Positions 14,975 through 27,900 of a stretch of 64,000 nucleotides of DNA are shown piece by piece (position 1 is the stretch's first letter; each line of letters opens with the position of its first letter). The position numbers and the translations under genes are program-made. This DNA is from Serinus canaria (Eukaryota; Chordata; Aves; Passeriformes; Fringillidae). Location: NCBI RefSeq assembly GCF_022539315.1, contig NC_066322.1, positions 16,750,765-16,814,764 of the forward strand, in the 5' to 3' direction. Below the pieces are notes generated by a model. The model was not told the origin of the DNA and did not search any database. It saw nothing but the letters and a program-made list of their open reading frames with translations.

Positions 14975-15157
14975 TAACTCTCAGCATTTGAGAGCCACTG
15001 GGATTAATACTGTGGAGAAAACAGGTAATTAGTTTAAAAATAAGATTCACAAGATCACTAGAGATAAAATAAGAACCATTTTTTGTACCCCAGGGCTCCT
15101 ATCCCAGGTTTCAGATTCAGACCTTTCCAGTTTGTGTTTCTCATCTGTAAATAAGAC

Positions 15158-15205
15158 CTGATCCTCTAACAAAAATAAGTCACTGATCCTCTAACAAAAA
15201 TATTG
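15158..15205. repeat. 25-bp tandem duplication
   Basis: CTGATCCTCTAACAAAAATA at 15158 is repeated at 15183 with a period of 25 bases. The copies are identical over the first 20 bases, then diverge slightly. It is a recent-looking slippage duplication in intron, with no evident function. Confidence 0.85.
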
Positions 15206-16689
15206 AAAAGTTCAACTAAGCAGCTACTTGCCACAGTGTTACTATTGGTAACAAGGAAATTAGAGTAAGGTAATTTTACAGTTTTCAACTCAAATATCAG
15301 TGCATGTAGTGGTTTTTGAGGACTCTAGACCAGACATCACTTGAGTTAATGAGTAACAACAGAAGAATTAGAATACAGACATTAACTGGGTCAAATCCAT
15401 GGTAGGATAACATGTAAGATTAACCATTAACATGCACAGAGAGGATGCTTGCTGCTTTAAGAATTATCAGCATTTTATATTTACTAAAGCACCCTCAGCT
15501 TTACAGAAGATGTTCCCATAAGCAAAATACCCTGAACTCCATTTCAGCATCAGAAGAGGGAAATGTACTGCTAAAAGACTTCATAATGAAGGCCAGAATA
15601 ATTAAAAAGCCACTATCCACTTGACTCAATTAATATAAGGATTATAATTCACAAAGAAAAAAATATTCCTTCTCACAGTACACTAACTTCCCTCCCTCCT
15701 AATCCACAAAACCCCAAAACCTCAACCAACCAAGAGAACCCACAAACCCACCAACCACAGAAAAACCCAGATCTTAGAGCTAACCAGGCCATTCAGGAAC
15801 TGGGGGCTGGGAAAGAACAAATAGCTCCTAACTGGAACAGGCCAACTTGGGGTTCACTGCTCTAGGGAAACATGAACTAGGATAGTAGACTCAAAGTGCA
15901 CTGTCTTGCAGAGCTGCAGGATCATACTTCCCGCATAATTTACTACAAGCACAGCTTACATTTTATTCATCACTTTGCAGCCAATACATTACAGAACTGC
16001 TGGCTCAACCTTATTTTCAGAGACCAGCCTGCTGGTCAAACAAAATTCAACATTAGAAAATACTGAAACTTGGGTGTTATATTACACCACCAATTATGAA
16101 TAACTGCATTGTATCCAGTAGGATACGTTTTCTTTAATTCCAAATGAACAGGGCAAGAATCCCATCACGATTTCAGGGCAATTAAATACTTGGAAGCTGC
16201 TGAATTTCAACAATGTAACTCCTTAAGTATTTTTTAATTTTTTTCCTGGGCTGATGAAAGCTTTTAGGAACAATTATCATACACACTTTAAGAAACAGTT
16301 GCCCCTTTTAAGTAGAGAAAAAGCAGACATGGTAAAAAACAAGCCTAGTATAAGGCTGAAAAAAAGTATTTCTACTAACTGAAATTTTATTATCGCCAGA
16401 ACAGGACGAAAAGTAAAAGACAAGATGCTTTATCCAACTTATTGCAAAGTGCAAACTTATCAAATTAAATATAGTTTATGAATAGAAGACAGAGGAACAA
16501 CACCAGTCAAAAAAACCCCAAACCAAACTCACCCCTCCACCCCCCTCTAAAAAAGAAAACCCAAAACCAACAAAAAAACCAAAACCCCCCAAAACCAAAC
16601 CTCTATGTGCAAAATATAGTATTTAGGATTTTTTCCCCCACAATAACAATTTAAAGATAATTAGACTAATCTAGTTTGTGAGGTAGAGC

Positions 16690-17108
16690 CGATTATTTTG
16701 AGATCATAAGGAATCTCTTTTGTTGGAAGTTTTGGACAAATCAGAGCGTCTATTCTGACAATCTCAGGGACATCCTGACAAAAAAAAATTGTCAACTTCC
16801 CTCTAGGACCTACTTGTATAACTTAATGACAGGGAGGAGGGGAAAAATCCACACCCCTTCACACCCCCTCTCCGATTCTGTGCCTCTCGAGAAAAAGCAA
16901 CCAACTTCTAACAGGCTCCAACAGTCAGGCTCCTACGATAGTTACAAGGAAATTATTATGAAATGGGATTTGAATAATCATTACTCGAATAAAAATACCC
17001 AGTCAAGTGTTTCTTTTCCAGCAGAGGGCAGTGCACAACCAGCAACCACCCTCCGAGAACAAACCGAAGGTTTCATTGAGACGGAAAATTACATGCATTT
17101 AACATTCG
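16690..17108. promoter_or_regulatory. CpG-preserved intronic patch, candidate regulatory element
   Basis: I count ten CpG dinucleotides between 16690 and 17108, in a neighbourhood (for example 15001-15740) that is nearly free of them. Preserved CpGs in an otherwise depleted intron suggest low germline methylation, as at CTCF sites, enhancers or alternative promoters. A consensus CTCF-like motif lies inside. No clear exon or splice donor was found here, so an alternative BCAR3 promoter is only a possibility. Confidence 0.45.
17018..17033 (+). promoter_or_regulatory. Consensus CTCF-like binding motif
   Basis: The sequence CCAGCAGAGGGCAGTG fits the 15-position core CTCF consensus CCASYAGRKGGCRSY at every position. 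It sits in the CpG-preserved patch. Actual occupancy cannot be judged from sequence alone. If bound, the motif orientation is forward on plus. Confidence 0.6.
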
Positions 17109-19556
17109 ATGGGCTCTAACAGAATCTTTTATGTCTGAATCACACGGCTTACATACAAGAGGCAACTGCTGTGGAATGTTTGTGAAGCTTCGGTTCCTGC
17201 TATCCAGAGAAACATAAAAAAAGAGGAAATGTGTCTGTTTGAAGCTTTACTGACATCACTGATGATCTTTGAGTCAGATGACAAATCCGTAGGGACAGAG
17301 ATGTGAAAAGTCCAAGTTGGCCACACGGGCATACTGCTTCTCTCCTCAAAAAACCACATTCCATCTGATAACTGCACCTTCTGTGATATAGTTGTCCTTG
17401 CTGCAACTGCAAAACGTGTGGAAAAGAAGTCCTTAAAGCACCCTACAGACTCAAAAAGAGCCTCCTGATCATGTGGTGCCTTACTGCAGGCATTCCTCCC
17501 AGCTCTGCTACTTGATGCTGTCAGCCAAGGCAGAAACCCAACAAAGGTTCTGCTCACAAGCCCCGGCTCGCATCTCAACAGGCAAGTCTCTGCAGGATGT
17601 GATACACAGCAGAGCAGCAATGCACTGCACTTGGCAAGTTTTCCAGGGAGGTGGGGATTTCTCTGATATATTTCCATGTCTAAAAAAAGGCTGCTTGGAA
17701 GGAAATTTCACTGTCATCAGGAAAAATTATTTCCCAAACTGTGGCTACTTGTCAAGCTGACACAGATTGTTTCCTAAAAGTTCATACACACAAATAAACT
17801 TTACTTTTGATCACCCTCTTACCATAGTAGACATTCTTCAGCCAGTAGAATTGTGAGAGTCAAACACCCATGCCTATATTGGATTGGTATCCACAATAGG
17901 ATGAATTTGTGCAATTAACTACACAAACAGCATTAATAAATCTCATAACTTGATCTAAGTTCCCTGAAGTTGAATTAAATCCACTAAATACTATCCTATT
18001 TTGCAAAGCTATAGATAATGATAACACACAGGAATGCCATCAGAATTTTATTTTCAGTTGCACTAACCAAATCCATGATGAATGACAGTATTTTCTATCA
18101 CAGTTCGCTTTCTAACAACATCAAGGAAGAGTAAAAATAGGGAAAAAATTAATACTGTGGGGATGAAACAAACAAGAATCCTTCAACAGAACTCCACAAG
18201 AAACTCTTTTTCTGCAGCTGGAACTTCCTTAAACCAGCAACAGTTTTTTTCCAGTCTGAATCTAAATATAAACTTCCCTCATGACCATGCTGAGCACGCA
18301 GTCATAAATTTTGCACTTTTCCCACTAATGGAACACAATATAACTCCAAAACTTCAGGCCATAATAATACTTATCAACTCACTGCTGATATGTATTTATA
18401 ATTATATATAATTATTAAGCACTATTTCCAGAGGAAATGCTTGAAAGGTTTCCCTGACAGGAAGAGAGAAATCTCTCTTTTTTTCTTTTCACCCTGATAT
18501 AGCTTCAATGATTACAGCACAGATTTCTATAAAAAGATCCTGAAGTATTTCTAGTGAATAGGAACAGGACAGAAAGCTATCTTGGGTTCACATGAATTTG
18601 ATCAAAACGACTCACAAAAAGTTCTCTGACACACTCTAATCTGCCAGCACTTGATTCTTTCTCCCTTACTGCAGGAATCTGTTCTATGGATGTGCAGACT
18701 CAGGGTGTGGGAAGAACCTGCAGAGGCTACCAATGGATCTATTATTTGGTTCATAAAACTTGTAAAAATCTCACAGAATGTACAACGTGCTATTGTGTCC
18801 CTGAATCTCTTTCATGAATTGGGTAGCAGCCTGACTCAAAGCAGTCTGGCCTGTTTTCACTTCTACCATAAAAGGGTTTTTTTTTGAAAGAGCCATTTAA
18901 CTGTGACCATGGTTTCAGCAGCACTGTGAATACAAAGGAAGAGTTGAAGCCATATGGACACTTCAGTATACTCAGACTCCAGCAAATCAGTACATTTTTC
19001 ATCCCCCCTTAGAACTTGCTTTTGCATAATTAGCTCTCTTTATATACTGAATGAACTAATACATCAATATTCAAGATGAAGTAAACTGCAACTTGTGAGC
19101 AATGTAATTTAAAGAATTAGAAACCACAGTTCATCAACAGAGAACATTCTCTTAAAAAAAATATAATCAGTATTTTCTGTCTTGTATCTTGAGCAGAATA
19201 AAACCAATTTATTTTGCCTTTCCTCTGTTCAGAGTATTTCTGAATAAAAGGATTTACTTATACTACTTTCAGTCACCAGATTTCAGCAAAGAAAGGTTTG
19301 TTAAAAAGCAAAATGCTACACTCAGCTCTGAAGTTTCCCATCAGTCTATCTGCTTGTAATCACTGCAGCCACAACAGAGATGATGATGTTCTTCTCACTG
19401 TGAACCAGCACACAACCAAAACCAGCACACTGCTCTGTGCCCAGGTCTTTGTGTAAAACTGCTTTTTAAATCTAGCTGGTTAGGTATGACTGTGCAGCCT
19501 GATAAGGTGGATCAGTTATGAGAATGGCACTTATTTTAATTATCAATATAGCAATC

Positions 19557-19928
19557 TCCAGTTAGTGTGTCAGGGGCACCAGGACTGAGGCTGCTCCCCA
19601 TGGGAACACAGAGAGCACAGGGTGGGCAATGTGCTCACAGCAAAGTGCAGCTCCACAGCACCCAGACCCAACCAAGGTGAGCAGGATGACGACACCAACA
19701 GGTCCTATTACATTCCAGAGAGCCTCAGGCAAGAGAGGCAACAGGCCAGGTATAAAGTCTGTCCTGGGCTTCCCCCACAGCACTTGGAAATAGGACTGGG
19801 GCAGAAACACCCTCGGAAAAACTGAGGCAGGGTCTGATGGCCCAGCCTGATGGGCCAGTGGGTGTGGGTGGAGATCCCAAGTGAGGCTGGCCAGGACACC
19901 TAAGAACAATTAGTGCCCTCAGGGCCCT
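19557..19928. repeat. GC-rich segment flanked by similar ~22-bp sequences, unknown identity
   Basis: This ~370-bp block is clearly richer in G and C than the surrounding intron. Its left edge (cagttagtgtgtcagggg) resembles its right edge (caattagtgccctcaggg) as an imperfect direct repeat. In addition, TGTGTCAGGG at the left is inverted as CCCTGACACA just beyond the right edge (19925-19934). It may be a decayed non-autonomous mobile element or an old insertion, but I do not recognise the internal sequence. Open frames here overlap on both strands and look like chance. Confidence 0.35.
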
Positions 19929-21930
19929 GACACAGGACAATTTGCTTGGGACTGACTGTAACTCTTGGGTAGAATTTCCAGCAGCCAAACTACCCTAACA
20001 CAACTTAAATTCGTGTCACGTATTACTTTCACGATAATGTAATTCTTTCAAGGCAAATTAATCCAAAGTCTCTCTTCTCTTTCCAGCCTGAATAGCAACA
20101 TGAGAGAAATAAAAATCAGTATCAAGACTTCACAATAACCATGTACAATTAGTTCCAGTGTGAGTTTTTTTATATGAGTGATACATCACACATGCCTCAT
20201 ACTCAAGTTTATATGTGTTTTCATTCAGTAAACTTCTCTGTTGCGAGACAACACTAACTATATTTTCCTGTGTACTAGAAAATACAAATGTGCTACTCAG
20301 AACTTTCATATTCTGAACCAGCAAAATACAACTCCCAAAAGTGCTCTTGCTGTTTTCTCCCTCTTCTCTCACTATATCTTTTCCATTTTAAGGTATTTTT
20401 TACCACTTAAGCAACATCTGCCAAAGCCTACCTGCTAGCTCAAACTACATATGAACAGATTACACACCAAAGAGACTTGTGCAAATGGCAATGGTGGTAT
20501 AAAAATGCTGCAGAAATCTAGTTTTTCAGCTTGAGAAGGTTAGAGTTTGGCAGTTTATACCTGCCACAATAATGTATTTGAGGGCCTGGAAAATTTATCA
20601 GCATTAATATAATAGTTGCATTATGGTAAGTTACAGAAAACACATACTTGCTAAAACTGAAGCCAACAAAGGGAGTACAAGATCCTGGTGGTATGAATTC
20701 ACCCACAATTTCTACAGTTAAGGTTAACTGATAAAAAAAAGTTAGAGGCAACTGATGAGAGATCTCTTTTATTTACGATTGACGGATTTCTGTGTAAGAA
20801 CACATTTTTAGAAGCAGTTTTATTAGCAACCCAGACTTTTACAGACAAAAGAATGTTTTGGGGAGTGATGTTTATAAGAAAGCAATTTCTGCATGTTTTT
20901 TCAAAGTTGTAGTTCGAGATTTCTTGTCTAGAATTCCTGCTAATAAAACCACTGAACTAGGATCCAAACTCAAAGTTCACTAAAGGTAAGGATATAGACA
21001 GGAAAAACTGAAAAAGGAAGGGGAAGAGAAGGGATTGGTAACCCTTGTGTTCTCCCTCATAAGTCTCTTTTTCCCCAGGCTTTCCTCCTCAACATCAAAG
21101 TTTTAATAATTAAGCTTAGCACCACTGCTATTGACAAGAGTCCAAGACAAGCTTCTACCAGGGAAGTTGAAAAGACCAGAAACCACATTTATAATACAGA
21201 ACTTGCTGAAACAAGACAAGACACATATTGATGAACTGGCACATGATACCTCTGCCTTCCACTCAGTCACATTATTAAAACTGTAACAGCATACTCAGTA
21301 CAGCACAGTGCGAGACAGTAAATTAAATACAGCAATTAACATGTCCACCACTTCATTGCCTCTGGCATCCCCTCTTCCACAGTGCTCTTGAGAAGGCTTT
21401 TGACCTTCTCTTCCCTACCATACCCCAACTTCAGGCTGGGATTGAGGCCAGGGACCTCCCAACACAGAACTACCTTTTCAGTGCAGAAATCCAGCAGCTG
21501 AGAGTCTCTTGTGGCAGCCACTTCTTGAACCAGAAGTGAATTTTTACCTGTAATTTTAGTAAGTATAGTCCTAAAACTGTAAACCTAAAATTTACATTTT
21601 TATTATATTGTCAGATGTGTTTCTTTACTTCCCCAGAAGTCCGTAACAAAAAATTCAACTTCTTCTAATCTTCTTTTAATCAAAGCAAGAATTTAGGCCG
21701 TCACCATGTAACTGTAAAGAAGCCCCATAAAAAAGGCAACCTCCACCCAAAGTACAACTCCCACAAGTATTTCACTGAAGTTGTAAGAAAACAGTCTGAC
21801 ATTCATATTTAGCTTCTCTACACCAAAAGACAGACAGCTGCACTATTTACCTACAAATAACTGGAAATGCTCTATCAGTGCTGGGTATAGACCAAATAAA
21901 ATATTTTGAGGGTAAGAAACAGTACCTTAC

Positions 21931-21970
21931 CTTAACATATTCCAACGTAGGATCCAGAACATTCGGATCT
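21931..21970 (-). CDS. BCAR3: BCAR3 40-nt exon (linker before the SH2 domain)
   Basis: This minus-strand microexon has acceptor TTTCCTTACAG|A and donor GTTAAG|GTAAGG. Its first base completes the Arg codon begun by the exon ending at 32822 (AG|A). Thirteen codons follow, reading DPNVLDPTLEYVK, and it ends in phase 0. Human BCAR3 has RDPHLLDPTVEYVK at the same place, directly before the segment leading into SH2, as far as I remember it. Both phase and peptide fit, so the call is firm despite the small size. Because 40 is not a multiple of three, skipping this exon would shift the frame. The next exon, expected to begin F-S-K-E-R and carry SH2, was not found between 1 and 21930. Confidence 0.9.
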
Positions 21971-24900
21971 CTGTAAGGAAATGGTGCCAGGAGAGAAGGA
22001 CCAACAGAAACAACAAAGAAAAAAACAGTAAGTCCAAATATAACATCATAATTGAAGAGATTCATTTATAGGAGCAATATGCTACTAGGTCACATTAAAA
22101 TCTTGTTGAAACTTGTGTGTTAAAGCTTTATAGCCTATGCTATCTCATTTTTAACAAACATATAAATCACTGGTTTCTTCTAGAAGGACATGTAGTGGGG
22201 CCAATAGTACTTAATTTGGGAAATAAAGTCAATTACACCATTTTAAGGAAATTAAAAAAAATCTTGACATTTCAACAGATGGCTGGAATACTTACTTGCC
22301 ACCTAAAATATCTAAAATAAATTTAAAAGAGAGCTCTCCCAATGGCTTTTCAATTTATTTCTTTGCTTTTATGTTTTTCCATTTAAGCTACTGCCTCTGA
22401 TAGCACTGGAAGGGCACTACTCACAGGAAGTAGAAAGTACTACATTCACTTTCTATATATACAAAGAAGTTTTCAAAATAATCATAATTTCAGCATCACA
22501 ATTATTTGAACATCAGATAATCAAGTCATTGCCCTAATCTAAAAATAAAAGTCTCATCATAGGTTTTCTATTCAGACAGATGGCAAAGGGCACAGAAACC
22601 TAACTGAAGAGCCTTCCACTGTTACAACTCTTTCTATAAAACATATGTTTATTTTTATTTCTATTTCAAAGCATTTTGTATATTTGTTTTTATTTGCAAT
22701 ACATGACTGGATGTTTTCTAAGAAGCTGGGATGACACATGTGGTACTGCCCTTAACTACAAACATGAAACAGGCACAATGAAAACCGTGCAAACTTAGAG
22801 AGGGATCAGGCACTTGTGACAGCTACCAAGTTTGCCACATGGACACCAGATCTCTATAAATTTAGAAACAGGATCCTTTTTGGTGGTAGCTGTTGCAAAA
22901 AGATGTAACACTAGAAACCCAATAAGCAACTTCAAAAATGTAGAATTTGGGTTACAATGGAATTAATCAATCCAGAAAACAGTCTCTGAATTACCCATGT
23001 TGTTTGGAATGTTACTGCATATAATCTGAAACTATGTTATTATTTGACACTCAATTTTTAGTTTGGTTCCCTAGCAGTTTTTAATCCAGAATAATACCAG
23101 AATACTGAGCCTTCCCCATAAAATGATGGTGGCTCAACTGTTCAGGTTGTATCATGTGTTGCTGTTTCATATTACCTCAGTATTTATCAAAGGTCATTGC
23201 ATTCTCAGCTGATGTTTTAAAAGAATAAAACTGGAAATAGAATTTGGACCATTTGAAACTTTGTCCTATGCAATATACAAAGAAGGATCAGCTTGATAAC
23301 TGTGCGAGCATAAAGCATGTACAAGCATAGCAGAGAACACAGGGGTGAAAGCACAGAGGGAAAAGAAAGCTCTGAAACAGAAGCAATGTTTTTCTTCTGA
23401 ATACTTTTCAATTTGACTGGGAAAAAAAATACCATTTTAAATCAGTTCAGCAAAAGTCATTAAGCATGCCTGATTTCTTCTCACATTCAAATGATCTGTG
23501 GGAAGTTGTTCTAGTACCAAATGCTACTGAAAAATTTTTCAGTTTAGTTCTTCACTTGCCTGTGGAATCGTTTAGGAGAAAGGGTCTACCAGCACAGCAT
23601 ACGCAACACACTCTGAAAGAACAAACCTGCTTACTCTGGCAGCAAAAATGTCTTGTTATGTCTGCACTCCTGCAGACCAGCCTTCCTACTGACTCCACTG
23701 CTCCCTTCCACCTTCTGCTACCAGGCAAATGTTCTCTAGGACAGATCAAGCCAAAGCAAAATGAAAGAGGTAGAAAAGCTTCCAGACAAAACAGTTTATT
23801 TACTGGTATATAAAGCAGGACATCCAGAAGAGAGCAGAGGAAGTAGTGACCTGCATTCCTTTCAGCATCCACGTGACAGAAGTGTTTTGAAAATGTTTGG
23901 CTTTGGGAAAGGATGGTGTAACAAGTATCTGCACAAGAACCATAGTGTTTTATCTGGTAAGCAGACCCACAACAAAATGTACAAAACCCTGCCATTCATC
24001 CTGAGTCATACAGAAAGATGTTTATGTTGGAGCACTGTTCATCTCAGATACCCATCTCTAAGCTGATCTACTCCCTCTCCCCCATCTTCCCTTGTTCACC
24101 TTTGTGCAAACTTTTTGAAGTTATTTTCAAGGAATGGTAACTTCCATTGATGTGTAGTAACTAATAGTAAAGATTAACTACTGCATTTTCCTGCATCTGA
24201 CTCCACTTCAATACTATCACATTACATACAGACAACCAGATTAGGCAGTTAGCCCAAATAACTAGAAGGCAACCGAACAAAACTAACTCCTGAATCTCAG
24301 GTCTCTGTTAGCAATGATGTTTCTTTATGCCATGGGCTACCAGTGAAGGACATCTATGTTGTCATGAAGTTAAGAAAAATATAAGGTATGGGTTTTTTTT
24401 TTTCCATTTTCTCTGTCAAAGAATATTAAAAAATTATGAACCCACATTCTCACTTATTATATAAGAAGATCTGTAGAAAAAAATTAATACTTTCAAGTGA
24501 CTAACAGATCAGATGAAAGAGAGTAACAGGTTCTACCATCTCCCAGAATCAATTTAACTGAAGGTTGGTTTCAATAATATTTTCTTATCTTTCATCAGAT
24601 TTTATTACCTTTCAAATAATGCTAATGTTTGTCTTCATAAAAAGCTTGACTTAACAGCTGTATTCATTTGCACCTGTTTACCTACAGCATTTATGTATTA
24701 GAGCCTGCACATAAGTCAACCAGTCCTGTGTAAACTGTGGGCTCACAGTTTTATTATTATTGGGTTTTATTATGCATTTTGGTTTCCTAATAATCAGATA
24801 AGACCTACTTTCACTCAGATAAAAAGACTATTTATTACAGAATGATATCCCTGGAAAAGTGAAGTCTTCAGAAGACCTCAAGCTGAGGTAGGTGTACAGT

Positions 24901-27900
24901 AGGACACACAGTATTGGCTTCATGCTCTTTACCCGTTCTGCCACAGAAAGGACTTTAAGAGAGGGATGCAAGCAGACTCCCACATCTATTTTGGGTATTG
25001 CTATTGCTGCCACCTCTTGCTATCACCTCATTTCGTGACAAAGCAAAATCCCTTCCCAGCATGTTTTTAATCATAGGAACAAAAAAGAAGAAAAAAAGCA
25101 CCTGACTTGCTACATGCAATTAAGGCATTCTCCTGAGTACTGTAAATCCTCTGTTACCTCCTCCTACACACACAAGGTCTGTGTGGAAACTGTGGAAGCA
25201 AAAACACTCCTCCAGTAATATCTGACCAGCATCTTAGCCTTCATGATTCTGAGGCATTTCCTAGCCAGAAACACATTCTCTCTAGAGACCGACATCTGAC
25301 AACCCCGTTTTCAATGCTGGCTGATCTCGCAGACATACTTTAATCTGTCCCTGGTCGTTCTTGGAAATGATCTCAGTTTCTTTTCACTCCAGTTTCAAGA
25401 TTCTTATCAAGATTCTTATGTGCTTTTTTTTCATGTATGTGTTTCTTGTTGTTACGGCCAAGAAAATACAGAGAGCTTGCAAACAAGTGGGGTGCTTCAG
25501 CAAACCCAAAAAGAGATGAAGGCAAGAAAACAAAAAACATGAAGTTGCTCTTTTGCTTCCCTCTTCTTCTCCCCATAGAAACATTTGCTGCAACAATGAA
25601 GAGTTTGGTGTCATACTGGCTGGCTTTGACTGTCTATGACCAAGTAGTGACACACTTGACCACTATGAGAAACAACATAACTTCCCAGAAAATAGGAATA
25701 ATCATTGTATGAGGACCCCTTCAAAATATAACTGGAGCTGAGAGGAGAAAAAGGAAAGGAATTCAGCTGTTATTGGATGCTATTTCTCTACTTCCCAACA
25801 CATCTGAACAATAACCAAATGTGTGGGGAGAATGGAAAGATTAAGAAAAAGCCCTTTTGAAGTTGTCACCATGAACAGTCACTAGCTAAAATGAAGGGAA
25901 AAAAAATCACTGTAAGCAACTTGAATCATACTTCTGGTATGGCAAACTAAACACTGTCACACTGCCAGTTTCAAATCCTGCATGGATTTGAAGACAATGA
26001 GCAACCAAACATGAAAACAGGGTAAAGAAAACCTTAACATCCTGGTAACTAGTCACTCTTCTAAAATATTTGATAAAATTCTTACATACTCACAATCAAT
26101 GCTGGAATTGAAAAGCTGATATTTCAATCCAAATATCCATTATTCAGTTCAGTGAGTGCTAGAGAATAGCCAGAATCTCAGTAATGCAGACATCATCTGT
26201 TTTTCACTCAGCAGTTTGTCCAATAGTTTTCTATAGGACTGCTTCAATAAAAAATCTTTAAGCAGATATACTGTAATCTTTAGCTGTTTGATTCCACGAA
26301 AACCTCTGCCTTTCTAACATTGTACATCACCTCCTCTCATTCTCGGTGCTATAAAAAATCCTGCACGCCTTTACACACTAAGCCATATGAAGCATCTGCA
26401 TTTTCCAGGCCCTTGGCATCCTCACAAAGCAATCAGCTACAATTATAAATTAGCTGGGATAACTTGAACAAAATTTAAGTGCAGACACAACAGTATAATC
26501 AAGTTGCCCAAATCCTCCCTATCATTCAACTCCCGTATAAATATTCTTACAGTGGTAGAAACTGCTGACTGGCCCTGAGTCAGCTTTGTGCTACTTCACA
26601 CTTTTATAACTGTACCTGTGGGAAGAACATTGGGACGCATTGCCAGTATCTGATATATGAAAATATATTGGTCCATTTATTTTAAAGTGACTTTTCCTGG
26701 GGACATTTTCAAAAGCATCTCCTTTCTACCCCATTGAAAGAGAAATCATGAGAACTATCTTCTCAATAGTTCCAACACCAGTGGTGCCAATGCCAAATCT
26801 GAGTAAAGACAATGGAGGCTCAAAAGCGGCCTGAGACACTGAAAATGTACCAAGCCACTGCACAGCTGCTAACACAGACAGAATTGCTGTAAAATGACCA
26901 GATGAATCACATGCCTTCTTCAGTTCATGTCTTTGAAATCTCTCCATCTCTGTACATTTTTGAAATACACACTGCTTAAGTATGAAGGTGCAAGTCAGAG
27001 CATGCTGGATATGGTGTGTTTCAGTGTATGCAGCACAGACTGATTTTATTTGTATTGCAAACTAGAGCAAAAGATCCACTGATTTTATCCCCCAGCAGCT
27101 TCTGCTTCACGCACGCACTTCTGCTGCATTCCTGAGGGCATTCCGCCCTTCTGCCTACAGCTGCACAGCACCAAGGACATGACTCATTCCAGCACCAGTG
27201 GAAACAAGTGCAAACGGCTAAGACAAACTGTGTGATGACCTGCAGCTCACACAAGAACAGCAGGGACTCCAGTAATTAAAACTCCAGAAGAGATGCAATG
27301 TACTTACTTTCCTTGAATTAAATAAAGTATCAGTCCTACTTGTTCAGAATGCCCCAGCAGAGATAATGTTTCAGCAATTTACTTTTGCCACTTCAATCTG
27401 CATCCCTCAAACTTGCTCTAGTTTACCTATTGCAGCAGAAAAATCTAGACAATTTTTTGTCTTTTCCAGAAGATTTTCTGTTTCTGTACCACACACAGTA
27501 CCAGTCTCTACAATCTGTTCAAAAGCTCAGCACCTCCATTCTTTTTCCTCTATTTTCCTTAACATTTAGTCCCACCAAAGCCAAATCTCTGTCCTTCAAA
27601 GCCCTTCTTAAATCTTTTACCCCAAGACCTATTATATGAAAGTAATGGTTGGGCAGCAAGACTATTGCTTATCCAAACCAGACACTGTAACTACAAACTG
27701 GTTTATGTATGTGCTGTTACCTGTTGACTTATATCTTCAGCTGGCAATTCTTTACAGTGAGTGTTTCAGTTGCTGTACAGTTATCCTGAATCCAGTGCCA
27801 CAAAATTTTAAGTGTTCAAAATCAATATAACCTTACAAAATGAATATGCATATTCAAAAAAAAACCCCAAACCACTGACAAATGTTCAGTAGAATCAGTC

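Larger units (their letters stand above)
1..21930 (-). other. BCAR3: BCAR3 intron downstream of the 40-nt exon (continues beyond position 1)
   Basis: This is AT-rich intronic DNA with no supported coding exon. I looked for the next BCAR3 exon (F-S-K-E-R..., then SH2 with H-A-W-Y-H-G) by searching for reverse complements of its least degenerate codons, including any CCRTGRTACCA, and found none. The exon should therefore lie left of the window. Embedded features are an LTR remnant, two CR1 tails, a 25-bp duplication, a CpG-preserved patch with a CTCF-like site, and a GC-rich segment at 19.56-19.93 kb. A T-rich simple tract lies at 2552-2642. A/C-rich tracts lie at about 15695-15765 and 16505-16605. 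Confidence 0.75.

Noticed and set aside
1..21930. BCAR3 SH2 exon
   Set aside because: Searched on minus for the reverse-complement codons of H-A-W-Y-H-G and F-S-K-E-R and found no match, so the exon is not claimed within the window.
23466..23995. Overlapping open frames on both strands (115 and 147 codons)
   Set aside because: Cys-rich and low-information peptides with no similarity, no splice support and the frames mirroring each other; chance.
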